From Myxococcales bacterium (GTDB lineage Bacteria > Myxococcota_A > UBA9160 > JALSIO01): a DNA stretch of 11,652 bases. The stretch covers positions 1 through 11,652 of the forward strand of contig JALSIO010000684.1 in the NCBI GenBank assembly GCA_026989995.1, written 5' to 3'. The translations under genes were made by a program, and so were the position numbers. Positions 1 to 6,544 of this stretch are shown here, piece after piece; positions within the stretch are counted from its first letter, which is position 1; each line of letters opens with the position of its first letter. The notes beneath the pieces are model-generated. The model did no database searches, was not told the DNA's origin, and saw only the letters and a program-made list of their open reading frames with translations.

Positions 1-1100
1 CCGAGGAGGCGGGTGACATCGGCGGCGGGAACCCCGGGCATGGCACAGCGCAGCCCCTCCTCGAGGCTGGCGAGCAGCGCCGTGTTGTAGCCGCCGAGGG
101 AGTAGCCGAGCACCCCCACGGGCACCTCCTCCTCGGCGCGCACCCAGGAGAGCAGCCGCCGGATGTCCCACATCGCCTGGGCCTCGGCGTGGACGGTGTC
201 GAGGAGATCGCCGTCGAGGTAGCCGTCGCCACTGCGGCGGCCGATCTTGCGCGGCCCGTGGAGTGGGAGCACGGGGAGAAGGAGGTTCAGGCCCAGGCGG
301 TGGTGCAGCCAGGGCGGCGGAAAGGCGGCCAGGTCCACGAGGGGAATGCCCATCTGGTAGCCGTGGATGCAGACGAGCCACGGCCGCGGCGGACCCGGAT
401 GCCGGAGCACCCAGGCGTGCGCGGTGCGGTTGGGCGCGTAGCCGAGCCACCGGTCGCGGCCGGGCTCCTCGGGCCGGGGCTCGTAGTGGCTCTCGAACGA
501 GAGGCGCTCGAAGTGCACCGACCGGATCCGGGAGGGGATGAGATGGGGCCGCTCCAGGGGCGGCGGGGTCTCGTGATAGCTCGCCGGCTTCTCCAGCCAA
601 CCGCGCTCCTCGAAGAGCTCGAGCGCGGCCTCCACCTCGGCGACGATGCGCGCGCGCTCCCCGCCGGGCCGCGGGCGCCGGCTCAGGTGCATGGTGGAAA
701 GGAGCAGCTCGTCGAGCGCCACCTCCACGGCCAGGCGCGGGGTGAGCTCCGGCTCCGGCACGTCGTCGACGGGGGGCTCGAGGGCCACCGCGTGCCAGCC
801 CGCAGCCACGAACGCCGCCGCCGAGAGGAGCACCAGGGCGAGCCCGTGCAGCCAGCCCACGGCGAAGAGGGCGGGAAGCGCCAGGGGAAGCCCCAGGAAC
901 CCGCCGAGAGCCGCGAACTGCGGGATCCGGCGATCGCCCGGCCAGAGCGCCATGGCCGTGCCGGAGCCGAGCAGGAGACAGCCCGGGACCACCGAGAAGA
1001 CGAAGCCCGCGAGGCCGTGGCCCGGCGCGCTCCACAGCCAGTACAGGCCGGCGGCGAGCGGCAGCAGGGCTTCGGGGGCGATGCGGGGGCGGTCGTCCAT
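1..1100 (-). CDS. membrane-anchored alpha/beta hydrolase (3' end outside window)
   Basis: The first 366 residues are visible; the C-terminus lies beyond the left edge. The start is the ATG at 1100, preceded by a good Shine-Dalgarno sequence (GGAGGA, 1105-1110, 4 bases away). Residues about 8-106 are strongly hydrophobic and look like three or four membrane helices, followed by a charged linker and then a soluble domain. That domain has the oxyanion-type motif CIHGY, a conserved-looking LPLHGPR stretch and the nucleophile elbow GYSLGG with Ser334 (90-107). The acid and histidine of the triad would come after the edge, so the whole protein should be about 100 or more residues longer. The fold call rests on these motifs. 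The layout recalls ABHD18-like hydrolases, but the substrate is unknown. It is transcribed away from the mutase operon, so no functional link is implied. Confidence 0.8.
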   Translation of the reverse strand, partial: MDDRPRIAPEALLPLAAGLYWLWSAPGHGLAGFVFSVVPGCLLLGSGTAMALWPGDRRIPQFAALGGFLGLPLALPALFAVGWLHGLALVLLSAAAFVAAGWHAVALEPPVDDVPEPELTPRLAVEVALDELLLSTMHLSRRPRPGGERARIVAEVEAALELFEERGWLEKPASYHETPPPLERPHLIPSRIRSVHFERLSFESHYEPRPEEPGRDRWLGYAPNRTAHAWVLRHPGPPRPWLVCIHGYQMGIPLVDLAAFPPPWLHHRLGLNLLLPVLPLHGPRKIGRRSGDGYLDGDLLDTVHAEAQAMWDIRRLLSWVRAEEEVPVGVLGYSLGGYNTALLASLEEGLRCAMPGVPAADVTRLL

Positions 1101-1403
1101 GGCTTCCTCCGGTGCTCGACACCGTACCGGCGGGGGACGGCCGGCGCGAGCCGCACGGGGGCGCGGCAGGGGGCCCGCCCGCGACCCGGCGCTTGCGCCG
1201 CGGGAGGCAGGATCGCTAGGTTTTTCGCGATCTTGCGTCGCGCCGGCGGCTGCCGCCGGCGCCCACGGCGCCGCGGGCCCCGCTGGCGCCGCGCCGGGAG
1301 CGCGCCCGGGGCCGGCGCGACGCTCCCGCCGAGCGGGACCGGGCGGCGCCCCGCCGCGCACCGACGGTCGACGGCCCGCGCGACCGGCGGAGGGAGGACT
1401 GCC
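1101..1403. other. divergent intergenic region with short inverted repeats
   Basis: This 303-base gap separates the divergent hydrolase and mutase genes and should hold both promoters. No convincing -35/-10 pair is visible. The only less GC-rich stretch (1211-1232) contains GATCGC and GCGATC as inverted arms around a T-rich 10-base centre, a possible operator or promoter site. Other short inverted repeats are at 1187-1200 (6-base arms), 1242-1260 (9-base arms, 1-base centre) and 1324-1338 (6-base arms, 3-base loop). At this base composition such repeats are expected fairly often. Open frames crossing the gap have no recognisable domain. Confidence 0.5.
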
Positions 1404-3394
1404 ATGCCCGCCGAGCCCTGCCCGCCCCGCCACCGCGACCGCCCGTGGGTGTTCCGGACCTATTCGGGCCACTCCTCGGCCCGGGCCAGCAACGAGCTCT
1501 ACCGGCAGAACCTCGCCAAGGGCCAGACCGGGCTCTCGGTGGCCTGCCCACGCAGACCGGCTACGACGCGGACCACCCGCTCGCCCGCGGCGAGGTGGGC
1601 AAGGTCGGCGTGCCCGTCTCGCACGTGGAGGACATGGAGACCCTGTTCGAGGGCATCCCCCTCGATCGGATGAACACCTCCATGACCATCAACGCCACGG
1701 CGGCCTGGCTGCTCGCCCTCTACATCGCCACCGCCGAGCGCCGGGGCATCCCGGCAGCCGAGCTCCGGGGCACGACCCAGAACGACATCATCAAGGAGTA
1801 CCTCTCCCGGGGGACCTACATCTTTCCGCCGGAGCCCTCCATGCGGCTCATCAGCGACATGGTGGCCTACACGGTCGATGCGGTCCCCCACTGGAATCCC
1901 ATCAACGTCTGCTCCTACCACCTGCAGGAGGCCGGGGCGACACCGGTCCAGGAGATCGCCTACGCCATGGCCACCGCCGTGGCGGTGCTCGACGCCGTGC
2001 GCGCCCGGGAGGACGTCGCCGACGAGGCGATGCCGAGGATCGCGGGCCGCATCTCCTTCTTCCTGAACTCGGGCATCCGCTTCATCGAGGAGGTCTGCAA
2101 GTGCCGGGCGATGGCGGAGCTCTGGGACGAGCTCCTCCGCGACCGCTACGGAGTCGCAGACGAGCGCCTGCGCCGCTTCCGCTACGGGGTGCAGGTCAAC
2201 AGCCTCGGCCTCACCGAGGCCCAGCCGGAGAACAACCAGATCCGCATCGCCCTCGAGGCGCTCGGGGTGACCCTCTCGAAGAAGGCCCGCTGCCGCGCGC
2301 TGCAGCTCCCGGCGTGGAACGAGGCACTCGGCCTGCCCCGCCCGTGGGACCAGCAGTGGTCGCTTCGGATCCAGCAGATCCTCGCCTACGAGACCGACAT
2401 CCTCGAGTACGAGGACATCTTCGACGGCTCCCACGTGGTCGAGGCGCGGACCCGCGAGATCCTCGAGGAGGCCCGGACCGAGCTCGAGAAGGTACTCGCG
2501 ATGGGGGGCGCGGTGGCCGCCGTGGAAAACGCCTACATGAAGCGGCAGCTCGTCGAGTCCCATACGCGGCGCATGCGCGCGATCGAGGCCGGCGAGATCA
2601 CGGTGGTGGGGCTGAACGCCTTCACCGAGACCGAGCCCTCGCCGCTGATCGCGGCCGGAGAGCAGGCGATCCTCCGCGTGGACGCGGAGGCGGAGCGCGC
2701 CCAGGTGGAGCGGCTGCGGGCCTTTCGCGCCCGCCGGAGTGCCGCCGAGGTGGAAGCGGCGCTCCGAAACCTGCGCGATGTCCTCGCCGCCGGCGGCAAC
2801 GTCATGCCGCCCTCCATCCGAGCCGCCCATGCGGGCGTCACCACGGGCGAGTGGGCGGATACCCTGCGCGGGCTCTTCGGGGAGTACCGCGCACCGACGG
2901 GAGTGACCGTGCACGAGCACCACGGGACCTCGCCGGCCATGGAGGCGGTCCGGAAGCGGGTCCGGAACGTCTCGGAGAGGCTCGGCCGTCCGCTCAGGAT
3001 CCTGGTGGGAAAGCCCGGCCTCGACGGCCACAGCAACGGCGCCGAACAGGTCGCCGGCGCCGCCCGGGACGCGGGAATGGAGGTGGTCTACGAGGGGATC
3101 CGGCTCACGCCCGCCGAGATCGCCCACTCCGCCCGGGACGAGGGGGTCCACGTGATCGGACTCTCGATCCTCTCCGGGTCCCACGGGGTCCTCGTCCGGG
3201 ACGTCCTCGAGGAGCTCCGCAAGCTCGGTCTCGGCCGCATCCCGGTGGTGGTCGGGGGCATCATCCCCGAGGTCGACGCGGAGGAGCTGCGCCGCGCGGG
3301 AGTCCGCCGGGTGTACACGCCCAAGGACTTCGACCTGCCGAGGATCCTCGAGGAGATCGTCGACGTCGTGGAGGAGTCGGCCGCTGTCCGCTGA
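1404..3394 (+). CDS. ecm (meaA): ethylmalonyl-CoA mutase-type B12-dependent acyl-CoA mutase, frameshifted near N-terminus
   Basis: Adenosylcobalamin-dependent carbon-skeleton mutase. The restored protein is about 665 residues, normal for MeaA/ethylmalonyl-CoA mutase, which converts (2R)-ethylmalonyl-CoA to methylsuccinyl-CoA in the ethylmalonyl-CoA pathway. It begins at ATG 1404 after GGGAGGA. The N-terminal motifs PWVFRTYSGHS and GQTGLSVA are in one frame. From about 1544 the reading continues in another frame with LPTQTGYD, GEVGKVGVPVSH, MNTSMTINATA and NVCSYHLQEAG, the MeaA-like series. The C-terminal B12 domain has DGHSNG (His545, lower axial ligand), SILSGSH and VVVGG. At 1542-1546 seven bases appear missing where the family has AFDLPTQ. 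As given, the first frame yields 47 native residues and stops at 1671-1673, while an ATG at 1445 opens a 649-residue frame containing nearly all the rest. Methylmalonyl-CoA mutase is less likely from the motifs. meaB overlaps its end by 11 bases. Confidence 0.85.
3370..3376 (+). promoter_or_regulatory. Shine-Dalgarno that decides the meaB start
   Basis: GGAGGAG lies inside the mutase 3' end, 7 bases before CTG 3384. No in-frame ATG, GTG or TTG occurs at a suitable distance, so this site supports a CTG start for meaB. Confidence 0.55.
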
Positions 3395-4367
3395 GCTCGC
3401 GGAGCGGCTGCTCGCCGGAGACCGCTCGGCCGTCGCCGAGGCGATGAACCTCGTCGACGACCGCCGGCCGGAGCGGCGCCGGGAGGCCCTCGATCTGCTC
3501 GACCGGCTGGCCGCATCGCCGGAGTCGCTGCGCGCCGAGCGGGTGGGCCTGACCGGGGCACCGGGCTCCGGGAAATCGACGCTCCTCGACGCGCTCACCC
3601 GCCTGCTGCGGGCCCGGGGGCGAACCGTCGGCATCGTCGCCGTGGACCCGTCGAGCCGGCTCAGCGGGGGGGCCCTGCTCGGGGACCGGATCCGGGTCCG
3701 GAGCCAGGCAGGGGATCCGGGCACCTTCTTCCGGTCCATGGCGGCCCGCGATCGGCTCGGCGGACTGGCCGATGCCACCGTGGCCGGCGTCGAGATCCTG
3801 GCGGCCGCCTTCGACGTGGTCCTCGTGGAGACCGTGGGCGTGGGCCAGTCGGAATCGGAGATCGCGGAGGTCGCCGACACGGTGGTCTTCGTCGCCCAGC
3901 CGGGTGCGGGTGACACGCTCCAGTTCATGAAGGCCGGCCTGCTCGAGCTCCCGGATCTCTTCGTGGTGAACAAGGCGGACCTCGGCCCGGTGGCCGAGCG
4001 GACCGCATCCGAGCTCGAAGCCGGGCTCGCCCTCGGCGCCCGCGGTGCCGCGGGCTGGCAGCCGCCCGTGCTGCGGGTCTCCGCCCGGGACGGGCGCGGG
4101 GTGGACGCCCTTCTCGAGAGCCTCGCCGCCCACCGCCGGCACCTCGAGAAGACCGGCGAGCTCGAGCGGCGGCGTTTCGCGGGACGGCTGGCCTTCGTCC
4201 GCGGCGCACTGCTGCGCCGCTACGGCACCCGGGGCCTCGAGAAGCTGGGGGGGGAGGCGGCGCTCCGGGCCCGGGTGGAGGCCGCCGGCCGCATCTCGGG
4301 CCATCGTCTCGTCGAGGAGCTCGGGAGCGGGATCGAAGCCGCGTGGCGCGAAGGCGGGGCGCGGTGA
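3384..4367 (+). CDS. meaB: MeaB-type GTPase chaperone of B12-dependent mutase (ArgK family)
   Basis: G3E-family P-loop GTPase that binds acyl-CoA mutases, gates loading of adenosylcobalamin and protects or repairs the mutase after cofactor inactivation; cytosolic. With a CTG start it has 327 residues, the normal family length. Visible motifs: Walker A GAPGSGKST (58-66), the DPSSRLSGGALLGDRIRV stretch, DVVLVETVGVGQSE (switch/Walker B region) and NKAD (196-199). The start is inferred. The first ATG (3444, residue 21) would remove a helix that homologues usually carry (AELAERLLAGDR here), and it lacks a clear ribosome site, while CTG 3384 follows GGAGGAG. The gene overlaps the mutase by 11 bases, so the two are probably translationally coupled. 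It is intact, with no sign of decay despite the frameshift upstream. Confidence 0.92.
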   Translation: MSAELAERLLAGDRSAVAEAMNLVDDRRPERRREALDLLDRLAASPESLRAERVGLTGAPGSGKSTLLDALTRLLRARGRTVGIVAVDPSSRLSGGALLGDRIRVRSQAGDPGTFFRSMAARDRLGGLADATVAGVEILAAAFDVVLVETVGVGQSESEIAEVADTVVFVAQPGAGDTLQFMKAGLLELPDLFVVNKADLGPVAERTASELEAGLALGARGAAGWQPPVLRVSARDGRGVDALLESLAAHRRHLEKTGELERRRFAGRLAFVRGALLRRYGTRGLEKLGGEAALRARVEAAGRISGHRLVEELGSGIEAAWREGGAR

Positions 4368-4606
4368 GCCCGCGTCGAGAAGACGGCGCCCTTCGCCGTC
4401 TCGCACGCCTCGTGGCGGGGCTCCTCCTGCTGGCCCTCGCGGCCGGCTTCGCGGTGGGCCTCCTGCTGCGGCAGCGCCTCGAGCGCCGGCCCGCCTACCT
4501 CGGCCTGCGATCGGAGGCGCCGCGCCATTCCACGTCCGGCTCGCCGGCGCGGGCATTCTCCACCCGGGCGATGGTGAACAGCAGGTCGGAGAGGCGATTC
4601 AGGTAG
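4364..4606 (+). CDS. possible small single-pass membrane protein
   Basis: An 80-residue frame begins at a GTG overlapping the meaB stop (GTGA). It has a basic N-terminus, one clear membrane helix at about residues 18-36 (rich in Leu, Ala, Gly, Val) and an Arg-rich juxtamembrane stretch. G/C is favoured at third codon positions across the helix, which supports coding. Against it, the last 112 bases lie antisense to the adenosyltransferase gene, where composition is dictated by the other strand, and a perfect hairpin falls inside the first codons. No family is recognised. It may be real or a chance extension of open frame. Confidence 0.4.
   Translation: MSPRREDGALRRLARLVAGLLLLALAAGFAVGLLLRQRLERRPAYLGLRSEAPRHSTSGSPARAFSTRAMVNSRSERRFR
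4381..4401. terminator. hairpin between convergent operons, possible bidirectional terminator
   Basis: Perfect 8-base inverted repeat, AGACGGCG and CGCCGTCT, with a 5-base loop, starting 13 bases after the meaB stop. There is no T-run on either side, so a classic intrinsic terminator is not shown. It may instead stop transcripts with Rho or stabilise the 3' end. It would lie within the small membrane-protein frame if that gene is real. Confidence 0.3.
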
Positions 4607-5064
4607 CGGAGACCGGCTCCTCGCAGGGGCTCGGCGCGGTCGAGGGCCACGAGCCGCCTTTCCGCCCTCCGGCAGACCGTTCGGGCGAGATGGAAGGCGG
4701 CCGCGGCCCGGGTGCCGCCCGGGAGGATGAAGTTCCGCAGGGGGCGGAGCTCCTCGTCGAGCCGGTCGATCCACGACTCGAGATCCGCGACCTCCGGGTC
4801 GGCGAGGTCGGGCAGGCCCGCCTTGCGGGCGCGCCCATCGTCCGCGGCCGCGAGGGCGGAGCCGAGGTCGAAGAGCGCCCGCTGGATTCCCAGACAGAGC
4901 CCCCGGATGTCCTCGTGGCCGGTCTCCGCCGCGGCGAGGCCGAGCGCCGCGTTGAGCTCGTCCACCGCCCCGTACGCCTCGACCCGCAGGTGGTCCTTCG
5001 CCACCCGGCTGCCGCCGAAGAGATCCGTCTCGCCGCGGTCACCGCGCCGGGTGTAGACCTTCAG
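4495..5064 (-). CDS. pduO: cob(I)alamin adenosyltransferase, PduO type
   Basis: Transfers the adenosyl group of ATP to cob(I)alamin, making adenosylcobalamin, the cofactor of the mutase at 1404-3394; cytosolic, usually trimeric. 189 residues, normal for the family. The N-terminal ATP-binding stretch KVYTRRGDRGETDLFGG is followed by RVAKD, VEAYGAVDELNAALG, FILPGG, ARTVCRRAERR and LNRLSDLLFTIAR, the family's ordered motifs. The N-terminal motif must be included, so the GTG at 5004 is too late. The only suitable start is CTG at 5064, which overlaps the upstream ccmH-like stop (CTGA) and follows GAGGAG by 8 bases. It is the last gene of a minus-strand set and converges on the mutase/MeaB genes. 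MMAB and CobA-type names also circulate; the sequence fits PduO and not CobA. Confidence 0.93.
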   Translation of the reverse strand: MKVYTRRGDRGETDLFGGSRVAKDHLRVEAYGAVDELNAALGLAAAETGHEDIRGLCLGIQRALFDLGSALAAADDGRARKAGLPDLADPEVADLESWIDRLDEELRPLRNFILPGGTRAAAAFHLARTVCRRAERRLVALDRAEPLRGAGLRYLNRLSDLLFTIARVENARAGEPDVEWRGASDRRPR

Positions 5065-5531
5065 TCCGAGAGCTCCTCATCGATGCGGCGCAGGGCCTCG
5101 GGGTCGGGCGGGGGATCGCCTCCCGGCACCGCCACCTCGCGCAGCCGGGTCTGCCGCCGGAGGAAGAGGAAGACCAGCCCGCCGCCGGCGAGAAAGAAGG
5201 CGAGGGGAATCAGGTACGCGGCGAGCCCGAAGCCGCTGGCGCGCGGAGCGGCGAGAACGACGTCCCCGAAGCGCTCGTAGATCTCCCGGGCCACATCCTC
5301 CCTGGGCCGCCCCTGCCGCTCCTGGTCCACGATCCAGAGCCGGAGCTGCTCGGCCTGGCCGCTCGGGCAGTCGGCCAGCGTGCGCCCGGGGCAGTAGGGG
5401 CTCATGAGCTCGTTCCAGAGCTGGTAGCTCCAACCCTCCTCCTCCGCGCCGGCCGGCGGAGCCCCGAGGAGGAGGAGCGCCCCCGCGAGCAGCACCGGCA
5501 GCCATCGCCACCTCCGGGCCGGCCCTCCCAC
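5061..5531 (-). CDS. ccmH: CcmH/NrfF-like cytochrome c maturation protein, variant cysteine motif
   Basis: Probable membrane-anchored thiol protein of cytochrome c maturation, a family that keeps apocytochrome CXXCH cysteines reduced for haem ligation. 156 residues from GTG 5531, two bases after the serine acetyltransferase stop. Residues about 1-27 form a signal peptide (Arg-rich start, Leu-rich core, AGA cleavage-like end). The periplasmic part has ELMSPYCPG, a second Cys in ADCPS, LRLWIVDQERQGR and IYERFGDVV, which match the CcmH helical domain. A second hydrophobic helix (about residues 103-123) is followed by RR and an acidic tail. The usual LRCXXC is replaced by C-x7-C. An alternative start is a CTG at the hydrophobic core 7 bases after GGAGGTG, but that would remove the positive N-terminus. 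No other ccm gene is in the window. Confidence 0.75.
   Translation of the reverse strand: MGGPARRWRWLPVLLAGALLLLGAPPAGAEEEGWSYQLWNELMSPYCPGRTLADCPSGQAEQLRLWIVDQERQGRPREDVAREIYERFGDVVLAAPRASGFGLAAYLIPLAFFLAGGGLVFLFLRRQTRLREVAVPGGDPPPDPEALRRIDEELSD
5073..5078 (-). promoter_or_regulatory. Shine-Dalgarno that decides the adenosyltransferase start
   Basis: GAGGAG on the minus strand, inside the ccmH-like 3' end, 8 bases before CTG 5064. It supports initiation at CTG, upstream of the conserved ATP-binding segment. Confidence 0.55.
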
Positions 5532-5533
5532 GC

Positions 5534-6415
5534 CTAGATGTCCCACTGGAGCTGCATGGCCGAGCTCTCGGAACGCCCCGAGTCGCGGCGGTGCACGAGC
5601 TGGCGCGGCGGGTCGGCCACCACCTTCGAGCCGGGCGGCACCGACTCGGTCACCCACGCGTTGCCCCCGATCACGCTCCCGGCTCCGATCACGGTCCCAC
5701 CCCCGAGGATGGTGGCCCCCGGGTAGACGACCACGTCGTCCTCCAGGGTGGGATGCCGCTTCTGCCCGCGGATCGACTGTCCCCGGCGCGGCGACAGGGC
5801 GCCCAGAGTCACACCTTGGTAGAGGCGGACGTGGTCGCCGATCTCGGTCGTCTCCCCGATGACGACGCCCGTCCCGTGGTCGATGAAGAAGCGCCGCCCG
5901 ATGCGGGCCCCCGGGTGGATGTCGATGCCGGTCTCGCTGTGGGCGTACTCGGTCATGATCCTCGGGAGCTGCGGGACGCCGAGGCGATGGAGCTCGTGGG
6001 CGATGCGGTAGATCGCGATGGCGTGGATCGACGGGTAGGCGACCACGATCTCGGCGAAGCTGCGAGCCGCCGGATCGCCCTCGAAGGCGGCCTCGACATC
6101 CTCGGCGAGCATCTTCCGGAGTGCCGGAAGAGCCGAGGCGAAGCGGAGTGCCAGCCGCTCCCGGGAGGCACCACCGGCCGGCAGCACGCAGGCGAGCAGC
6201 CCCTCGAGGCGCTCCACGAGCGCGGGAACCAGGGAGCGCAGCGCCGAGCGGTCCCGCTCGTGCAGGAGCAGCACCCGAACGCGGTCCACCCACTCGACCA
6301 CGGCATCGCGGTCGGGAAAGCCCTCGGCCGCAGCCTTGGACAGGGCGTCGTCGCCCCAGGCGGAGAGCGCCTCGATGGTGGATCGGAGGATCGTGTCGCG
6401 GTCGGCTTCGGACAT
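5534..6415 (-). CDS. epsC (cysE): serine O-acetyltransferase, EpsC type
   Basis: Makes O-acetylserine from serine and acetyl-CoA, the first step of cysteine synthesis; cytosolic. 293 residues from ATG 6415, with GGAG about 7 bases upstream. The N-terminal half is a helical domain ending in [16 protein letters not shown] (127-142). The C-terminal half is a left-handed beta helix of hexapeptide repeats, with Asp165 in TGIDIHPGA, His180 in [15 protein letters not shown] and His221 in KRHPTL; these align with Asp143, His158 and His193 of Escherichia coli CysE. The [18 protein letters not shown] stretch is typical of EpsC-type enzymes. The protein ends in Trp-Asp-Ile; a terminal Ile is what CysE tails use to dock into cysteine synthase. 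It is the first visible gene of a minus-strand set with the ccmH-like and adenosyltransferase genes. Confidence 0.95.
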   Translation of the reverse strand: MSEADRDTILRSTIEALSAWGDDALSKAAAEGFPDRDAVVEWVDRVRVLLLHERDRSALRSLVPALVERLEGLLACVLPAGGASRERLALRFASALPALRKMLAEDVEAAFEGDPAARSFAEIVVAYPSIHAIAIYRIAHELHRLGVPQLPRIMTEYAHSETGIDIHPGARIGRRFFIDHGTGVVIGETTEIGDHVRLYQGVTLGALSPRRGQSIRGQKRHPTLEDDVVVYPGATILGGGTVIGAGSVIGGNAWVTESVPPGSKVVADPPRQLVHRRDSGRSESSAMQLQWDI

Positions 6416-6544
6416 GAAGGGCTCCGCCGTCCCCCGGGCCGGCCCGCAGAGTGTAGCGCGGCGCGACCCCACCGCCCCACGGGGCGATCCGTCCCCACCC
6501 CGCGCGCCGGTGTCGCGGGGCAGCCCGTGTATAATCCGGCCGGG
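6416..6544. other. divergent promoter region, serine acetyltransferase / nuclease
   Basis: This 129-base gap separates divergently transcribed genes and must carry at least two promoters. A consensus -10 for the plus strand is at 6530-6535. Nothing recognisable as a promoter, riboswitch or T-box was found on the minus side. Confidence 0.45.
6530..6535 (+). promoter_or_regulatory. TATAAT -10 box, probable leaderless start
   Basis: A perfect TATAAT, striking in such GC-rich DNA, ends 9 bases before the GTG at 6545. Transcription starting about 7 bases after the box would place the RNA end within a few bases of the start codon. No clear -35 is seen at 16-18 bases upstream, and the nuclease gene has no convincing Shine-Dalgarno sequence, which fits leaderless initiation. 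Confidence 0.55.

Noticed and set aside
646..3447. Very long plus-strand frame (933 codons) across hydrolase, intergenic region and mutase
   Set aside because: Low-complexity Arg/Pro/Gly/Ala translation that ignores gene boundaries; a composition shadow.
1499..3973. Long minus-strand open frame (824 codons) opposite the mutase and MeaB genes
   Set aside because: It is antisense to two clearly recognised genes, spans their junction and shows no domain. Long antisense frames are expected in DNA this GC-rich.
6416..6529. T-box or S-box riboswitch upstream of the serine acetyltransferase
   Set aside because: The minus-strand leader is short and shows no conserved T-box or SAM-riboswitch motif.
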